A DNA stretch of 11,121 bases from Candidatus Cloacimonadota bacterium (GCA_030628755.1 DAOVQH010000046.1:1-11121), one strand, 5' to 3'. Counted from the first letter of the stretch, positions 1 to 7,264 are shown. The notes: generated from the letters alone by a model not told the origin. Numbers and translations: made by a program.

Positions 1-266
1 ACTACGCTTGGAAACGTACTGACTTTATCCACAAGATTTTTATAATTAATAATTGGTGAATAATTGGATTTGTAGATTTTAATTTCTGCCTTTGAACCGA
101 TTACCCTATTTCGCATGTCAGATTCAAAACCGTTCATAACTGAAGATACAACCAGAAGAGAAAATACGCCAATAATGATACCAAATACAGAAAGCATATT
201 GGAAAAGGTAAAACAGTACTTTTTTCTACCTTTCAAATATCGTAGAGCCAATTTTAGGTGAAACAT
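1..266 (-). CDS. LolC/LolE-family lipoprotein-releasing ABC transporter permease, N-terminal part
   Basis: This gene runs off the left edge of the window; 88 codons are visible. The start reads MFHLKLALRYLKGRKK, followed by a single hydrophobic helix at about residues 24-46 and the stretch VMNGFESDMRNRVIG. A basic 'ALRYL' start, one membrane segment and a 'MNGFE..(L/M)R.R..G' motif are typical of LolC/LolE, inner-membrane permeases that work with the ATPase LolD to release lipoproteins for transport to the outer membrane. The ATG has a good ribosome binding site (AGGA, about 4 nt upstream). It starts 58 nt after the diguanylate cyclase stop on the same strand, so co-transcription is likely. 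LolC cannot be told from LolE, or from a single LolC/E-type permease, with this fragment. Related MacB-type permeases are the main alternative, but the MNGFE motif favours Lol. Confidence 0.85.
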   Translation of the reverse strand, partial: MFHLKLALRYLKGRKKYCFTFSNMLSVFGIIIGVFSLLVVSSVMNGFESDMRNRVIGSKAEIKIYKSNYSPIINYKNLVDKVSTFPSV

Positions 267-324
267 AGCTTCCTAATTAAAGACTATTTTCATTATAATG
301 ACAGCCAGAGAAATCCCAAAAAAA

Positions 325-1818
325 TCATTTATAACCCTTAATCCTTTTATTTTCATATAGATCACCATCAGCTATTGTAATACAATTATCGATATCCATC
401 GGTTTATTATAAACGCTAAGACCAAATGTTATATCTATGGAAATTTTCTTTTTCTGGAAATTAATAGAGGTTTTAGCAATTTCTTCCTCGAGTTTCCTGG
501 AAATAACTCTCCCACCTTTAAGATTTGTTTGTGGTAATAACAATAAAAATTCATCACCACCCCAACGGGCAACAACATCCTGCTTCCTGATCCCGGAAAG
601 CATGGTCCTGGAAACTAACTTTAAAATCTTATCACCAGCGATATGACCATATTCATCGTTTATGAATTTGAAATTATCCAGATCACCAATCATTATAATA
701 AACGGTTCTCTGCTTCTTTCAAATTTATTGATCTCATATTCGACCTTCTCGAGCATACTGCGGCGATTTGGAAGTTTCGTTAAAAAGTCAGTTCTGGCCA
801 GCATTTGTAATTTTTTATTTGTTTTTTTCAATTCATTTTCAATTGCTTTCTGCCTGGTAATATCTCTCCCGAAGGAGAGAACTTCCACAACAACTCCATT
901 TTGAATAATCGGAGCCGAATTAATAGAAAGATATATGATGTTTCTATTTTTATCGTATATCCTTACAAAATAATGAGAAGATTTACCGGAAAGAACTTTT
1001 TGGAAATCTTTATTTGCTTTCTTTTGATCTTCAAGGTGAACTAATGAAGTAAAAGATTTTCCTTTCCATTTTCTAAAAGTAAAGCCACTAACCTGTTCTG
1101 CCTGTGAATTCGCATATGTGAATTTCCCCTTAACATCAAGAGACCAGATAAGATCATTAGCATTTTCGATCATGGTTCTATATCGTTCTTCACTTCTAAG
1201 CAGCACTGCATTCATAAGGTTATGTTCAATTGATCCTGCAAATATATCACCTACAATTCGCAGTAAAGCAATTATATCTTCCGACCATTCTTTTTTATTT
1301 TTTACCGAATCAAAACCAAGAAACCCAATGAGAGTATTACCGTAGATCAACGGAACAACAATAAGCGATAGAATGTCCTGTGACTGTAAAATCTCTTTTT
1401 CTGCTTCTGCTTCTTTGGGAAGATTTGCAACATCCGGAATATAAACATTTTCAAATCGCTGGAGTTTTTTCATCCACCAGGGAAAGATATCTGTAGATAA
1501 TTCCTTCAAGTTATCGATTTGAGGTTCAATGCCTTCTGCACACCATTCGTGAGTATTGTTCATTATGGTTATATCATTTTCGAATAGAAAAACATAACTT
1601 CGGTCAACATCAGCATATTCACCTATTTCCTGTAATGCTCTGTTTATCTCTTTATCCAGTAGTTTGGGATTGATACTGATAAACCTGGTCGAAATATTCG
1701 TGACCAGTTTCTGAAATTCAATATGCTCATTTAAATTGGCTTTAATCTTATTAAATTCCTTACGCTGATTTTGTAATTCTTTTATTAAATGTTCTTTCAT
1801 CTTGTTCTTATCGTGCAC
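325..1818 (-). CDS. GAF-PAS-GGDEF diguanylate cyclase
   Basis: A 497-residue signalling enzyme predicted to make cyclic di-GMP from two GTP. A charged helical, probably coiled-coil N-terminus (1-40) is followed by a GAF domain (about 45-200), a PAS domain (about 207-325, ending in the typical 'FGRDITRQKAIENEL' linker) and a GGDEF domain (about 335-497). The catalytic signature is intact: DLDNFK with metal-binding D379, and WGGDEF at 419-424. R411-x-x-D414 lies exactly five residues before GGDEF, the position of the inhibitory I-site, so product inhibition is expected. There is no signal peptide or membrane segment, so it is cytosolic. The ligands of GAF and PAS cannot be read from sequence. 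The chosen start is GTG, with AGGAG 6 nt upstream; an ATG six codons later is the alternative (see the leader ORF). It lies 93 nt after the large cyclase gene on the same strand. Confidence 0.93.
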   Translation of the reverse strand: MHDKNKMKEHLIKELQNQRKEFNKIKANLNEHIEFQKLVTNISTRFISINPKLLDKEINRALQEIGEYADVDRSYVFLFENDITIMNNTHEWCAEGIEPQIDNLKELSTDIFPWWMKKLQRFENVYIPDVANLPKEAEAEKEILQSQDILSLIVVPLIYGNTLIGFLGFDSVKNKKEWSEDIIALLRIVGDIFAGSIEHNLMNAVLLRSEERYRTMIENANDLIWSLDVKGKFTYANSQAEQVSGFTFRKWKGKSFTSLVHLEDQKKANKDFQKVLSGKSSHYFVRIYDKNRNIIYLSINSAPIIQNGVVVEVLSFGRDITRQKAIENELKKTNKKLQMLARTDFLTKLPNRRSMLEKVEYEINKFERSREPFIIMIGDLDNFKFINDEYGHIAGDKILKLVSRTMLSGIRKQDVVARWGGDEFLLLLPQTNLKGGRVISRKLEEEIAKTSINFQKKKISIDITFGLSVYNKPMDIDNCITIADGDLYENKRIKGYK

Positions 1819-1856
1819 GATTTTCTCCTAAATTTATTTAAATTCAGAAACATCAT
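1797..1856 (-). CDS. Possible 19-codon leader ORF overlapping the diguanylate cyclase start
   Basis: The sequence encodes MMFLNLNKFRRKSCTIRTR and then TGA. A perfect GGAGG (1865-1869) sits 8 nt before its ATG, a better ribosome binding site than either flanking gene has. Its TGA overlaps an in-frame ATG (codon 7) of the diguanylate cyclase as ATGA, the layout typical of translational coupling. It also spans the AGGAG and GTG start of that gene. The peptide has no recognisable family. It may be a translated leader controlling the downstream gene or a chance ORF; the strong site and exact ATGA overlap are the only support. Confidence 0.35.
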   Translation of the reverse strand: MMFLNLNKFRRKSCTIRTR

Positions 1857-1911
1857 TTTTTATACCTCCGCTCTCAAGTTCAGGAAAAGAATAATTTTTT
1901 CATATTATTTA

Positions 1912-4900
1912 CTATTCAACCGTATAATTTAACATTTTTTTTAATTTTTTCATTTGCTCCTGAGCGTTTTGTAATCCTTCTTGATAGGAGCATTTTTCAT
2001 AAAAGTTTAATGCATGTTCCAATTTTATCAGTGCTTCTTTGGGTTCATTTTTTTCAATTTTGAGCATTGCCCAGTTAAAGTAGGCTTTACCCTCACCCTC
2101 TTTATCACCGATACCGGATAATATTTCTTGCTGCTTTTTATAAAATTTTTCTGCATCATCAAATTTTGTTTCCGCTCTTGCAATATTACCCAAATTTCCA
2201 TAAGTATGAGCAATCCCTTCCATATCTTTATTCTTTCGTTGAAGTTTCAAGTTTTCTGTATAAACTTTTTTTGCTTCTTGTATTTTGCCAAGATCATAAT
2301 AAATATCACCCGACAAGTCATTTGCATAAGTTATCCCTATAGAATCATGTATTTGTTCACAAATATTTTTAGAATTAAATAAATAACTTAAAGATTGTGC
2401 ATAGTTTTTCAAACGATAATAGGCTTCCCCGATGTTATATAATATCAATCCTTCCTGCATTTTGTTCCCGATTGTCTTTGCAAGCTCCAATCCCCTCTGA
2501 TAATATCTTAGCGCTTCCTCTACTTTGTTTTCTATTGCTAATATTGTGGCAATATCAGAAACTAACTTGCAACTGGCATTTTTATCCCCGATCTCTTTCG
2601 CAACTTTTAAAGATTGCGTGTAATATTTCATTGCCCTCTGTCTGTCCCCAAGTCTGGAATTAACAATTCCAATATTATGAAGAGCTCTCCGAATCTGTGG
2701 TTTATTATTGTCTTCAGTAGCAATTTTATAATTTGTCTGGAAGTATTTCATGGCTTCTTTATACCTTGCTTGTTGAAGACAATAAATTCCGATATTGTTT
2801 ACAAGTCTCCCTTCAAAGTAACGTTCTTTTTTTGTTTTAAAAAATTTTAACAAAGAATATGCATTTTTTTCAAATTCCTCAGACTCATTTAAAAATCTCA
2901 GAGCATCTAAATAATAAATTTCAAGATAATATTTATAGAATTTAGTTTTCACTTTTTTTATTACTTTTATGATGTGTTTTTTTAATGCATAATAATTCTC
3001 AATAGTTATAAAGTATCGCGCAATTAAATAGAAGTATCTATCTCTCAATTCATTATCTGCAAATGAATCTGGATTGAGTTTTATAAGTTCTACTTTTGCG
3101 TGTTCTGTATTTCCGAGTAACAATAATAATTCAACTTTATTCAATGTAGCACTCAAAGTTATTTTCTTCACATCCACACTCGATTTGGAAGTAGAAAGAA
3201 CCTGCAATAATTTACCGTAGTAATCCAGAGCTGCTTTGTTCTGATACATATCTTTAGCATAATTACCAGCTTTTTCCAAATAAAAGATAGCTTTGTTCCC
3301 AATCTCAGCTTCTTTAAAATTATGTGCTAAATCAGGGTAATGTCTTTTTAGATCCTTTTGATAAATATCTTCAATCGATTCGGCTGCTAATTTATGAAAA
3401 TGACGAAGGTCCCTTTTTAAAACTAACTGATAAACTGATTTAGGAATAAAATCGTTTTGAAAGATATAATTCAATTTTGATAGAGAGTACCACAGATTTT
3501 CTTTCTCTCCATCGTGAATGTATTGATCTATTCTTTTATCCTTCAACATTGAACTTAATACTCTTACAGTAAAATGTTTGCCCAGAACTGAAGCCATTTT
3601 TGTTATTTCTTTTAAATTAGGATCCAGCTTATCTATTCTGGCACTAATCAATGAATTAATATTTGCTGGAATCTCAAATTTTAAGTTTATTAGATTAAAT
3701 TTATCATCCAAAAGATTTCCTTTTTTAAGATAGAGAATGATCTGTTCAATATAGAATGGATTACCAGTGCTTTTTTTCCAGATAAAATCAAAAGTTTCTT
3801 CTGGAACTTTTCTCTTATCTTTTTCAAAAGGATTCAACTTACTTTCAATAAAAGTTTTAACATCATCTTTCTGTAAGGGAGAGAGAGTAATTCGATGTTC
3901 TGGAATATCTTTAAACTCTAATTTAAATTCAGAGTCATCTTCCCGCAAACGACTTACGGAAAGTATAACAAATCTGTCTTGTTGTGCATTTCTGACAAGA
4001 ACCTCTAAAAGGGTTTTAGTGTCTTCATCAACCCAGTGTGCATCTTCAATTTGAATAATAGTCGGTTTTTCAATTGCTATCATTTTAATAAGATTTTTAA
4101 ATGAGTATAGTATGTTTTCATACCTGTTCTTTCCATCAAGTTGTTCAAATAATGAATTTTTCCAATACAAATTAATTAAAGCACCTAAAAAGGGTTTCGA
4201 ACGGAGGAGTTCAGCATTTAATAATTTATCATTAGAATTTCTTACGATTTCATCAATTTTTCTTTCAAAATTCTCTTTATTTATCTGAGTAGTATTTTTT
4301 TCTAATTGTCCAAAAAAATCACCTAAAAAATATTGAACTGGATTAAAACTTTTTCTTAGAATTCCATCGCAAAGAAAATAGAGCCAATGGAATTTTTTTG
4401 AAGGGAGAGAACGTTTGAGTTCGTTTATAAAGTGACTTTTTCCAATTCCTGCAGGTCCATCAACGTAGATAATACCACCGAACTTATTTTTATTTATCGG
4501 TTTGAGAAGCTCTTTTATTTTCTTTAGTTCAAGTTCTCTTCCAAATAGTTTACCTTTAAACAAAGATAATTTAACATCCATCTTTTTCTTACTCATTTTA
4601 TGGACAGGAATTTTTCTCTGAAATCCTTTAAGTTTAAAATCACCTAAATAGCTTACACCATAAATAGATTCTGCTTCCTGCTGCACAAATTTATCCAGAT
4701 ATATTTCTCCCCAATGAGCATTCATCATCAATCTGGCTGCCAGATTCACCGACATACCAATTGCAGTATATTCCTTTCGTATATCACTACCTACAAATCC
4801 AGCAAATGCGTTACCGAAACTTATACCAATTCGAGAACTTAGTTCCTCGATCTTCATAACTGACAAAGCAAAATCACAGGCTCGTATAATCATTTTTTCT

Positions 4901-5757
4901 TTATAGGTTGGAGCTCCAAACAGGATAAGGAGGGTTCCTCCTTTATCACCAAAATTAATCTTATTGAAATACCCCCCATATTCTTGTGCCAATATAATGA
5001 TATCCGCTAATTTTTTATAAAATTCACCTTTTTCTTCAAAAGAAATAAAACAGGAAATCACATTTCGGAATTCACCTTCAGATTTAAGTTCTAAAATGGA
5101 ATCAGGGATAAAAGACTTCAAATCAGAAATATTGGTAATAGGTAATTTGATCTGCTCAATTGAACTTTCCGGAAATGATTTAACCAGAAAGAATTGCTCG
5201 CTTTTTTTTATTATAGGTATATTTGATTTACTCTTCAGTTTTTCATCGATAACTACTTCTCCGGCCTGGCAACTTTTTTCACAGAAAGATGCATTATTTA
5301 TAGCTTCCCCTCTAAAATAATATCCATACTTTTGGGGTGTAAGAATAATTCTCCACTCAATATCTCCATAAGAGAGACCAATTTTAATTTTTAATTTGAA
5401 TTCACCAAATTTAGTTTTTTGAGTACCTGCTTCCTTAAAAATATTTTGTATGTAACCTGCAGAAGAAAAGGCTGCTTGTATGTTTGACTTATTAACAGGA
5501 AAGATAGAAGTAAATGCATCTCCAGCAAAAGTCGAAATAAAACCGTTATTATCATAAATTGTACTAATGGAAGGTGTGAAAATCCTGTTAATGATTTCAG
5601 TAAGAATTTCTGCTCCTTCATTACCATTCATCATTAAAATTTGGGTCATCGTAGTAAATCCTGAAATATCAATAAACATTGTAATAGCTTCAAATTTGCC
5701 ATTATAGATTTTATTCTTCAGATTCTCTATAATAAAGCAAGGTATTAAGTTTTTCAT
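1912..5757 (-). CDS. Soluble-adenylyl-cyclase-like protein: tandem class III cyclase domains, P-loop NTPase, TPRs
   Basis: A 1281-residue cytosolic protein with the same domain order as mammalian soluble adenylyl cyclase (ADCY10). Cyclase domain C1 (about 20-185) carries both metal aspartates, D30 in FIDISGFT and D80 in FAGDAF. C2 (about 230-390) carries T331, N338 and R342 in EYTAIGMSVNLAARLM, matching human T405, N412 and R416. A 'LFGRELEL' linker (about 404-411) leads into an NTPase with Walker A GPAGIGKS (434-441) and Walker B 'IIQIEDAHWVDED' (567-579). The C-terminal half is helical and ends in seven TPRs spaced exactly 40 residues apart (about 982-1261). It probably makes cAMP or cGMP. 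C1 has T76 where human sAC has adenine- and bicarbonate-binding K95, and S157 where it has bicarbonate-binding R176, so substrate and bicarbonate control are uncertain. The ATG follows TAGGGA with short spacing. It is the first gene of the minus-strand unit. Confidence 0.93.
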   Translation of the reverse strand: MKNLIPCFIIENLKNKIYNGKFEAITMFIDISGFTTMTQILMMNGNEGAEILTEIINRIFTPSISTIYDNNGFISTFAGDAFTSIFPVNKSNIQAAFSSAGYIQNIFKEAGTQKTKFGEFKLKIKIGLSYGDIEWRIILTPQKYGYYFRGEAINNASFCEKSCQAGEVVIDEKLKSKSNIPIIKKSEQFFLVKSFPESSIEQIKLPITNISDLKSFIPDSILELKSEGEFRNVISCFISFEEKGEFYKKLADIIILAQEYGGYFNKINFGDKGGTLLILFGAPTYKEKMIIRACDFALSVMKIEELSSRIGISFGNAFAGFVGSDIRKEYTAIGMSVNLAARLMMNAHWGEIYLDKFVQQEAESIYGVSYLGDFKLKGFQRKIPVHKMSKKKMDVKLSLFKGKLFGRELELKKIKELLKPINKNKFGGIIYVDGPAGIGKSHFINELKRSLPSKKFHWLYFLCDGILRKSFNPVQYFLGDFFGQLEKNTTQINKENFERKIDEIVRNSNDKLLNAELLRSKPFLGALINLYWKNSLFEQLDGKNRYENILYSFKNLIKMIAIEKPTIIQIEDAHWVDEDTKTLLEVLVRNAQQDRFVILSVSRLREDDSEFKLEFKDIPEHRITLSPLQKDDVKTFIESKLNPFEKDKRKVPEETFDFIWKKSTGNPFYIEQIILYLKKGNLLDDKFNLINLKFEIPANINSLISARIDKLDPNLKEITKMASVLGKHFTVRVLSSMLKDKRIDQYIHDGEKENLWYSLSKLNYIFQNDFIPKSVYQLVLKRDLRHFHKLAAESIEDIYQKDLKRHYPDLAHNFKEAEIGNKAIFYLEKAGNYAKDMYQNKAALDYYGKLLQVLSTSKSSVDVKKITLSATLNKVELLLLLGNTEHAKVELIKLNPDSFADNELRDRYFYLIARYFITIENYYALKKHIIKVIKKVKTKFYKYYLEIYYLDALRFLNESEEFEKNAYSLLKFFKTKKERYFEGRLVNNIGIYCLQQARYKEAMKYFQTNYKIATEDNNKPQIRRALHNIGIVNSRLGDRQRAMKYYTQSLKVAKEIGDKNASCKLVSDIATILAIENKVEEALRYYQRGLELAKTIGNKMQEGLILYNIGEAYYRLKNYAQSLSYLFNSKNICEQIHDSIGITYANDLSGDIYYDLGKIQEAKKVYTENLKLQRKNKDMEGIAHTYGNLGNIARAETKFDDAEKFYKKQQEILSGIGDKEGEGKAYFNWAMLKIEKNEPKEALIKLEHALNFYEKCSYQEGLQNAQEQMKKLKKMLNYTVE

Positions 5758-5789
5758 TTTTCCCTATATTCAATTTCTTTATTAATAAT

Positions 5790-5819
5790 TTATTAAATTA
5801 ATTTAAAAATGAATGTCAA
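5790..5819 (-). promoter_or_regulatory. Candidate promoter of the cyclase unit
   Basis: On the minus strand a perfect TTGACA (5814-5819) is followed, after 17 nt, by TTAATA (5791-5796), or after 18 nt by TAATAA (5790-5795). This is about 33 nt before the cyclase start codon and is the best sigma70-like pair in the gap. Promoter consensus is assumed to be the usual one. Confidence 0.55.
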
Positions 5820-5850
5820 TTAATTTATTCTTTATGATTTAATAATTCAT

Positions 5851-5880
5851 AAAAAAAAGGGGGACTAAATAGCCCCCCCT
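5851..5880 (-). terminator. Intrinsic terminator on the minus strand, upstream of the cyclase promoter
   Basis: Read on the minus strand, GGGGG - short A/T-rich loop - CCCCC is followed immediately by T8 (complement of A8 at 5851-5858), a textbook rho-independent terminator. No minus-strand gene lies before it within the window, so it either insulates the cyclase promoter from readthrough, ends an unannotated small RNA, or is left over from a lost gene or element. Confidence 0.65.
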
Positions 5881-5893
5881 TCAGGCTGTTGAC

Positions 5894-5921
5894 AAAGTCC
5901 TACATAAGTGGGACTTTTTTT
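5894..5921 (+). terminator. Hairpin with T-tract on the plus strand
   Basis: AAAGTCC (5894-5900) pairs perfectly with GGACTTT (5911-5917) around a 10-nt loop, followed by further Ts to 5921. It has the form of a plus-strand intrinsic terminator, but no plus-strand gene precedes it. The left part, CAGGCTGTTGACAAAGTCC, reminds me of the ends of some insertion sequences; this is an impression, not a match. Confidence 0.45.
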
Positions 5922-5954
5922 ATTGAATAGTTTTAATTTATTTTTTCATTGCTA

Positions 5955-5986
5955 TCCCTCTCTTCAGCTTTGCTTGAAAAGAGGGA
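5955..5986 (+). repeat. GC-rich imperfect palindrome before the DUF559 gene
   Basis: TCCCTCT (5955-5961) pairs with AGAGGGA (5980-5986). After one C/A mismatch the stem continues with TTCA/TGAA, giving 11 of 12 pairs, around a loop containing CTTTGC. It ends 21 nt before the DUF559 start codon and lies in that gene's likely 5' leader. A related palindrome lies in the 3' end of the same gene. Confidence 0.7.
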
Positions 5987-6007
5987 ACATAAGAAAAGGA
6001 TAGAAGT

Positions 6008-6436
6008 ATGCAAGAAAATATTGTAGAAATGTGTCGTAGATTTCGTAGAGAAGCTACACCCACTGAACGAAGATTCTGGAAACAATTTCGAAATAGACAA
6101 TTTGTAGGTTATAAGTTCCTAAGGCAGCATCCAATATCCTTTTCATGGGGTAAAGAAACAAAATTCTTTATTGCTGATTTCTATTGCCACGAAGCAAAAT
6201 TAGTAATTGAAATTGATGGTGGAATTCATAAGTCCCAAAAAGATTATGATAAACTCAGAGATAGAATTATAAATTATTTGGGATACAAAGTAATAAGATT
6301 TTCAAATGAGGAAGTAGTTAATAATATTGATAAAGTGTTGAATCAATTAAGAAAATATTTGATGAAATCTAAAATAAATTCCCCTTCTTTGTTCAAGAGA
6401 AGGGGTTATGGGGATGAGTTAAAAATACATGGGTAA
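6008..6436 (+). CDS. DUF559 endonuclease-domain protein (Vsr-like fold)
   Basis: A 142-residue protein of the DUF559 family, small proteins related to very-short-patch-repair (Vsr) endonucleases with a PD-(D/E)XK-like fold. Family hallmarks are RREATPTERRFW (13-24), the central FIADFYC with D57, VIEIDGGIH (66-74; E68, D70 and H74 are the likely metal or catalytic residues), and LGYKVIRFSNEEV (91-103). The domain ends near residue 120. The last 20 or so residues (SPSLFKRRGYGDE...) are encoded by a palindromic repeat and look like an ORF extension, not part of the fold. AAGGA lies 7 nt before the ATG. DNA cleavage is predicted from the fold; the biological role of stand-alone DUF559 proteins is not established to my knowledge. 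No partner gene adjoins it closely, and the gene stands between two related palindromes. Confidence 0.9.
   Translation: MQENIVEMCRRFRREATPTERRFWKQFRNRQFVGYKFLRQHPISFSWGKETKFFIADFYCHEAKLVIEIDGGIHKSQKDYDKLRDRIINYLGYKVIRFSNEEVVNNIDKVLNQLRKYLMKSKINSPSLFKRRGYGDELKIHG
6381..6405 (+). repeat. GC-rich palindrome inside the DUF559 3' end
   Basis: CCCCTTCT (6381-6388) pairs perfectly with AGAAGGGG (6398-6405); with T/G and T/A pairs the stem reaches 10 bp around a GTTCA loop. It is followed by TTATGGGGATGAG. It is translated in frame as SPSLFKRRG. It shares a CTTTG-TT-AA-AGA-GGG core with the palindrome at 5955-5986 and resembles a 'CCCCTCTC...GAGAGGGGTTAGGGGTGAG' repeat that I recall as common near DUF559 genes in many metagenomic genomes. 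Confidence 0.75.
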
Positions 6437-6483
6437 CAAAATTGTGCCGTTGTATTGAAAAATGAAAAAAAATTATTTTATTG

Positions 6484-6515
6484 TTGACACGATAAATTAA
6501 AAAAATATTTATAGT
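6484..6515 (+). promoter_or_regulatory. Candidate promoter of the structured RNA / DUF3800 gene
   Basis: A perfect -35 TTGACA (6484-6489) is followed by A/T-rich sequence with TATTTA after 16 nt (6506-6511) or TATAGT after 20 nt (6510-6515). Either would start a transcript at about 6518-6522, exactly where the foldable RNA begins. The -10 choice is uncertain. Confidence 0.5.
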
Positions 6516-6519
6516 TTAT

Positions 6520-6607
6520 GAGTGGCTAAATCCTGTTGTGTCGTGATGCCAAAGGTGTCATAAGCATATTCTAAATATGCCGACCACAGGGACCGCTCCT
6601 TTTTTTT
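6520..6607 (+). ncRNA. Structured RNA with three-way junction upstream of DUF3800 (candidate DUF3800-type RNA motif)
   Basis: Hand folding gives P1 GAGTGG (6520-6525) with CCGCTC (6593-6598), and an internal loop. P2 pairs CC (6532-6533) and TGTGTCG (6537-6543) with CGACCACAGG (6581-6590), leaving small bulges. P3 is TGATGCC-AAA-GGTGTCA (6544-6560) with two G/T pairs; P4 is GCATATT-CTA-AATATGC (6564-6580). P3 starts directly after P2, and P4 ends directly before the P2 return strand, forming a compact three-way junction. C then T8 (6600-6607) follows P1, as in an intrinsic terminator, 9 nt before the DUF3800 ATG. Comparative work has described several RNA motifs (DUF3800-I and later) next to DUF3800 genes. 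This element fits that class by position, but I cannot say which motif, if any, it matches. Function unknown. Confidence 0.7.
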
Positions 6608-6616
6608 AGGTGTTTT

Positions 6617-7264
6617 ATGTTAATTTACTTTGATGAGAGTGGAGAATTGGGCTGGACCTTTTCAAAACCTTTTGGCAAGGGAGGTTCAAGTAGATATCTC
6701 ACATTAGCATTTTTAATGATACCCATAGAAAAAAAATTCCTAACACAGAGAATCGTAAGAAAAATTTATAGAATCGAAAAGAGAAATCCAAAAATAGAAT
6801 TAAAAGGCAAAGATCTAACAAAAAAAGGAAGAAAATATTTCGCTAATAAAATAAACAAACTTTTACAAGAACATAACGACATTAAAATTTTCGTGATAAC
6901 GGTTCGTAAAGAGAATGTATTACTTCATATCAGACAGGATGCTAATAAATTATATAATTATATGATCAAACTTGTCCTTTTAAACGAAATAAAAAAAATG
7001 CCTGTTGTAACACTAATACCAGATCCAAGATCAATAAAAGTCGAAAGTAAAAACAGTCTGATCGATTATCTACAAATAGCATTGTGGTTTGAAGAATCTT
7101 CGACTACAATAATAAAACAATCTTACCAGGATTCAAGAAGAAATCTAAATTTGCAATTTGTTGATTTCATTGCTCATATTTTTTGGTCTAAATATGAATT
7201 AAACAATTTAAATGGGTTTAATATTTTAAAATCTTGCGTTAATTTCAAAGAATTATTTTTTTAA
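6617..7264 (+). CDS. DUF3800-domain protein (predicted nuclease-like)
   Basis: A 215-residue protein beginning MLIYFDESGE, the hallmark start of DUF3800 (D6, E7). Other likely conserved positions are E61 in ELKGKDL, D136 in LIPDPRS, and LQFVDFIAHIFW (179-190; Q180, D183). The spread of acidic residues over alternating strands suggests an RNase H-like metal-dependent nuclease; this is inference, and no activity is established that I know of. The start is set by AGGTG 4 nt upstream, right after the T8 tract of the structured RNA. There is no signal peptide or membrane segment. A structured RNA directly upstream suggests that the RNA and the protein work together or that the RNA controls expression. 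The family occurs in accessory and mobile regions, fitting the neighbouring restriction enzyme. The C-terminus (YELNNLNG...KELFF) is rather short but complete. Confidence 0.85.
   Translation: MLIYFDESGELGWTFSKPFGKGGSSRYLTLAFLMIPIEKKFLTQRIVRKIYRIEKRNPKIELKGKDLTKKGRKYFANKINKLLQEHNDIKIFVITVRKENVLLHIRQDANKLYNYMIKLVLLNEIKKMPVVTLIPDPRSIKVESKNSLIDYLQIALWFEESSTTIIKQSYQDSRRNLNLQFVDFIAHIFWSKYELNNLNGFNILKSCVNFKELFF

Noticed and set aside
437..1345. Open frames on the plus strand (437-646, 662-904, 1118-1345) over the diguanylate cyclase gene
   Set aside because: They lie antisense to a well-supported gene, have low-complexity composition and no recognisable domains or ribosome binding sites.
1912..2960. 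Possible tandem DNA repeat or recent duplication in the TPR region
   Set aside because: The 40-residue periodicity is at protein level only; the DNA of the repeats has diverged widely, as is normal for TPRs.
2028..5627. Short open frames on both strands within the large cyclase gene
   Set aside because: All are shadows of a 1281-codon gene with clear domains; none has family features.
6437..6616. Known metabolite or c-di-GMP riboswitch in the DUF3800 leader
   Set aside because: The helices and loops do not match the conserved GEMM or other riboswitch cores I can recall, and the downstream gene is not a typical riboswitch target.
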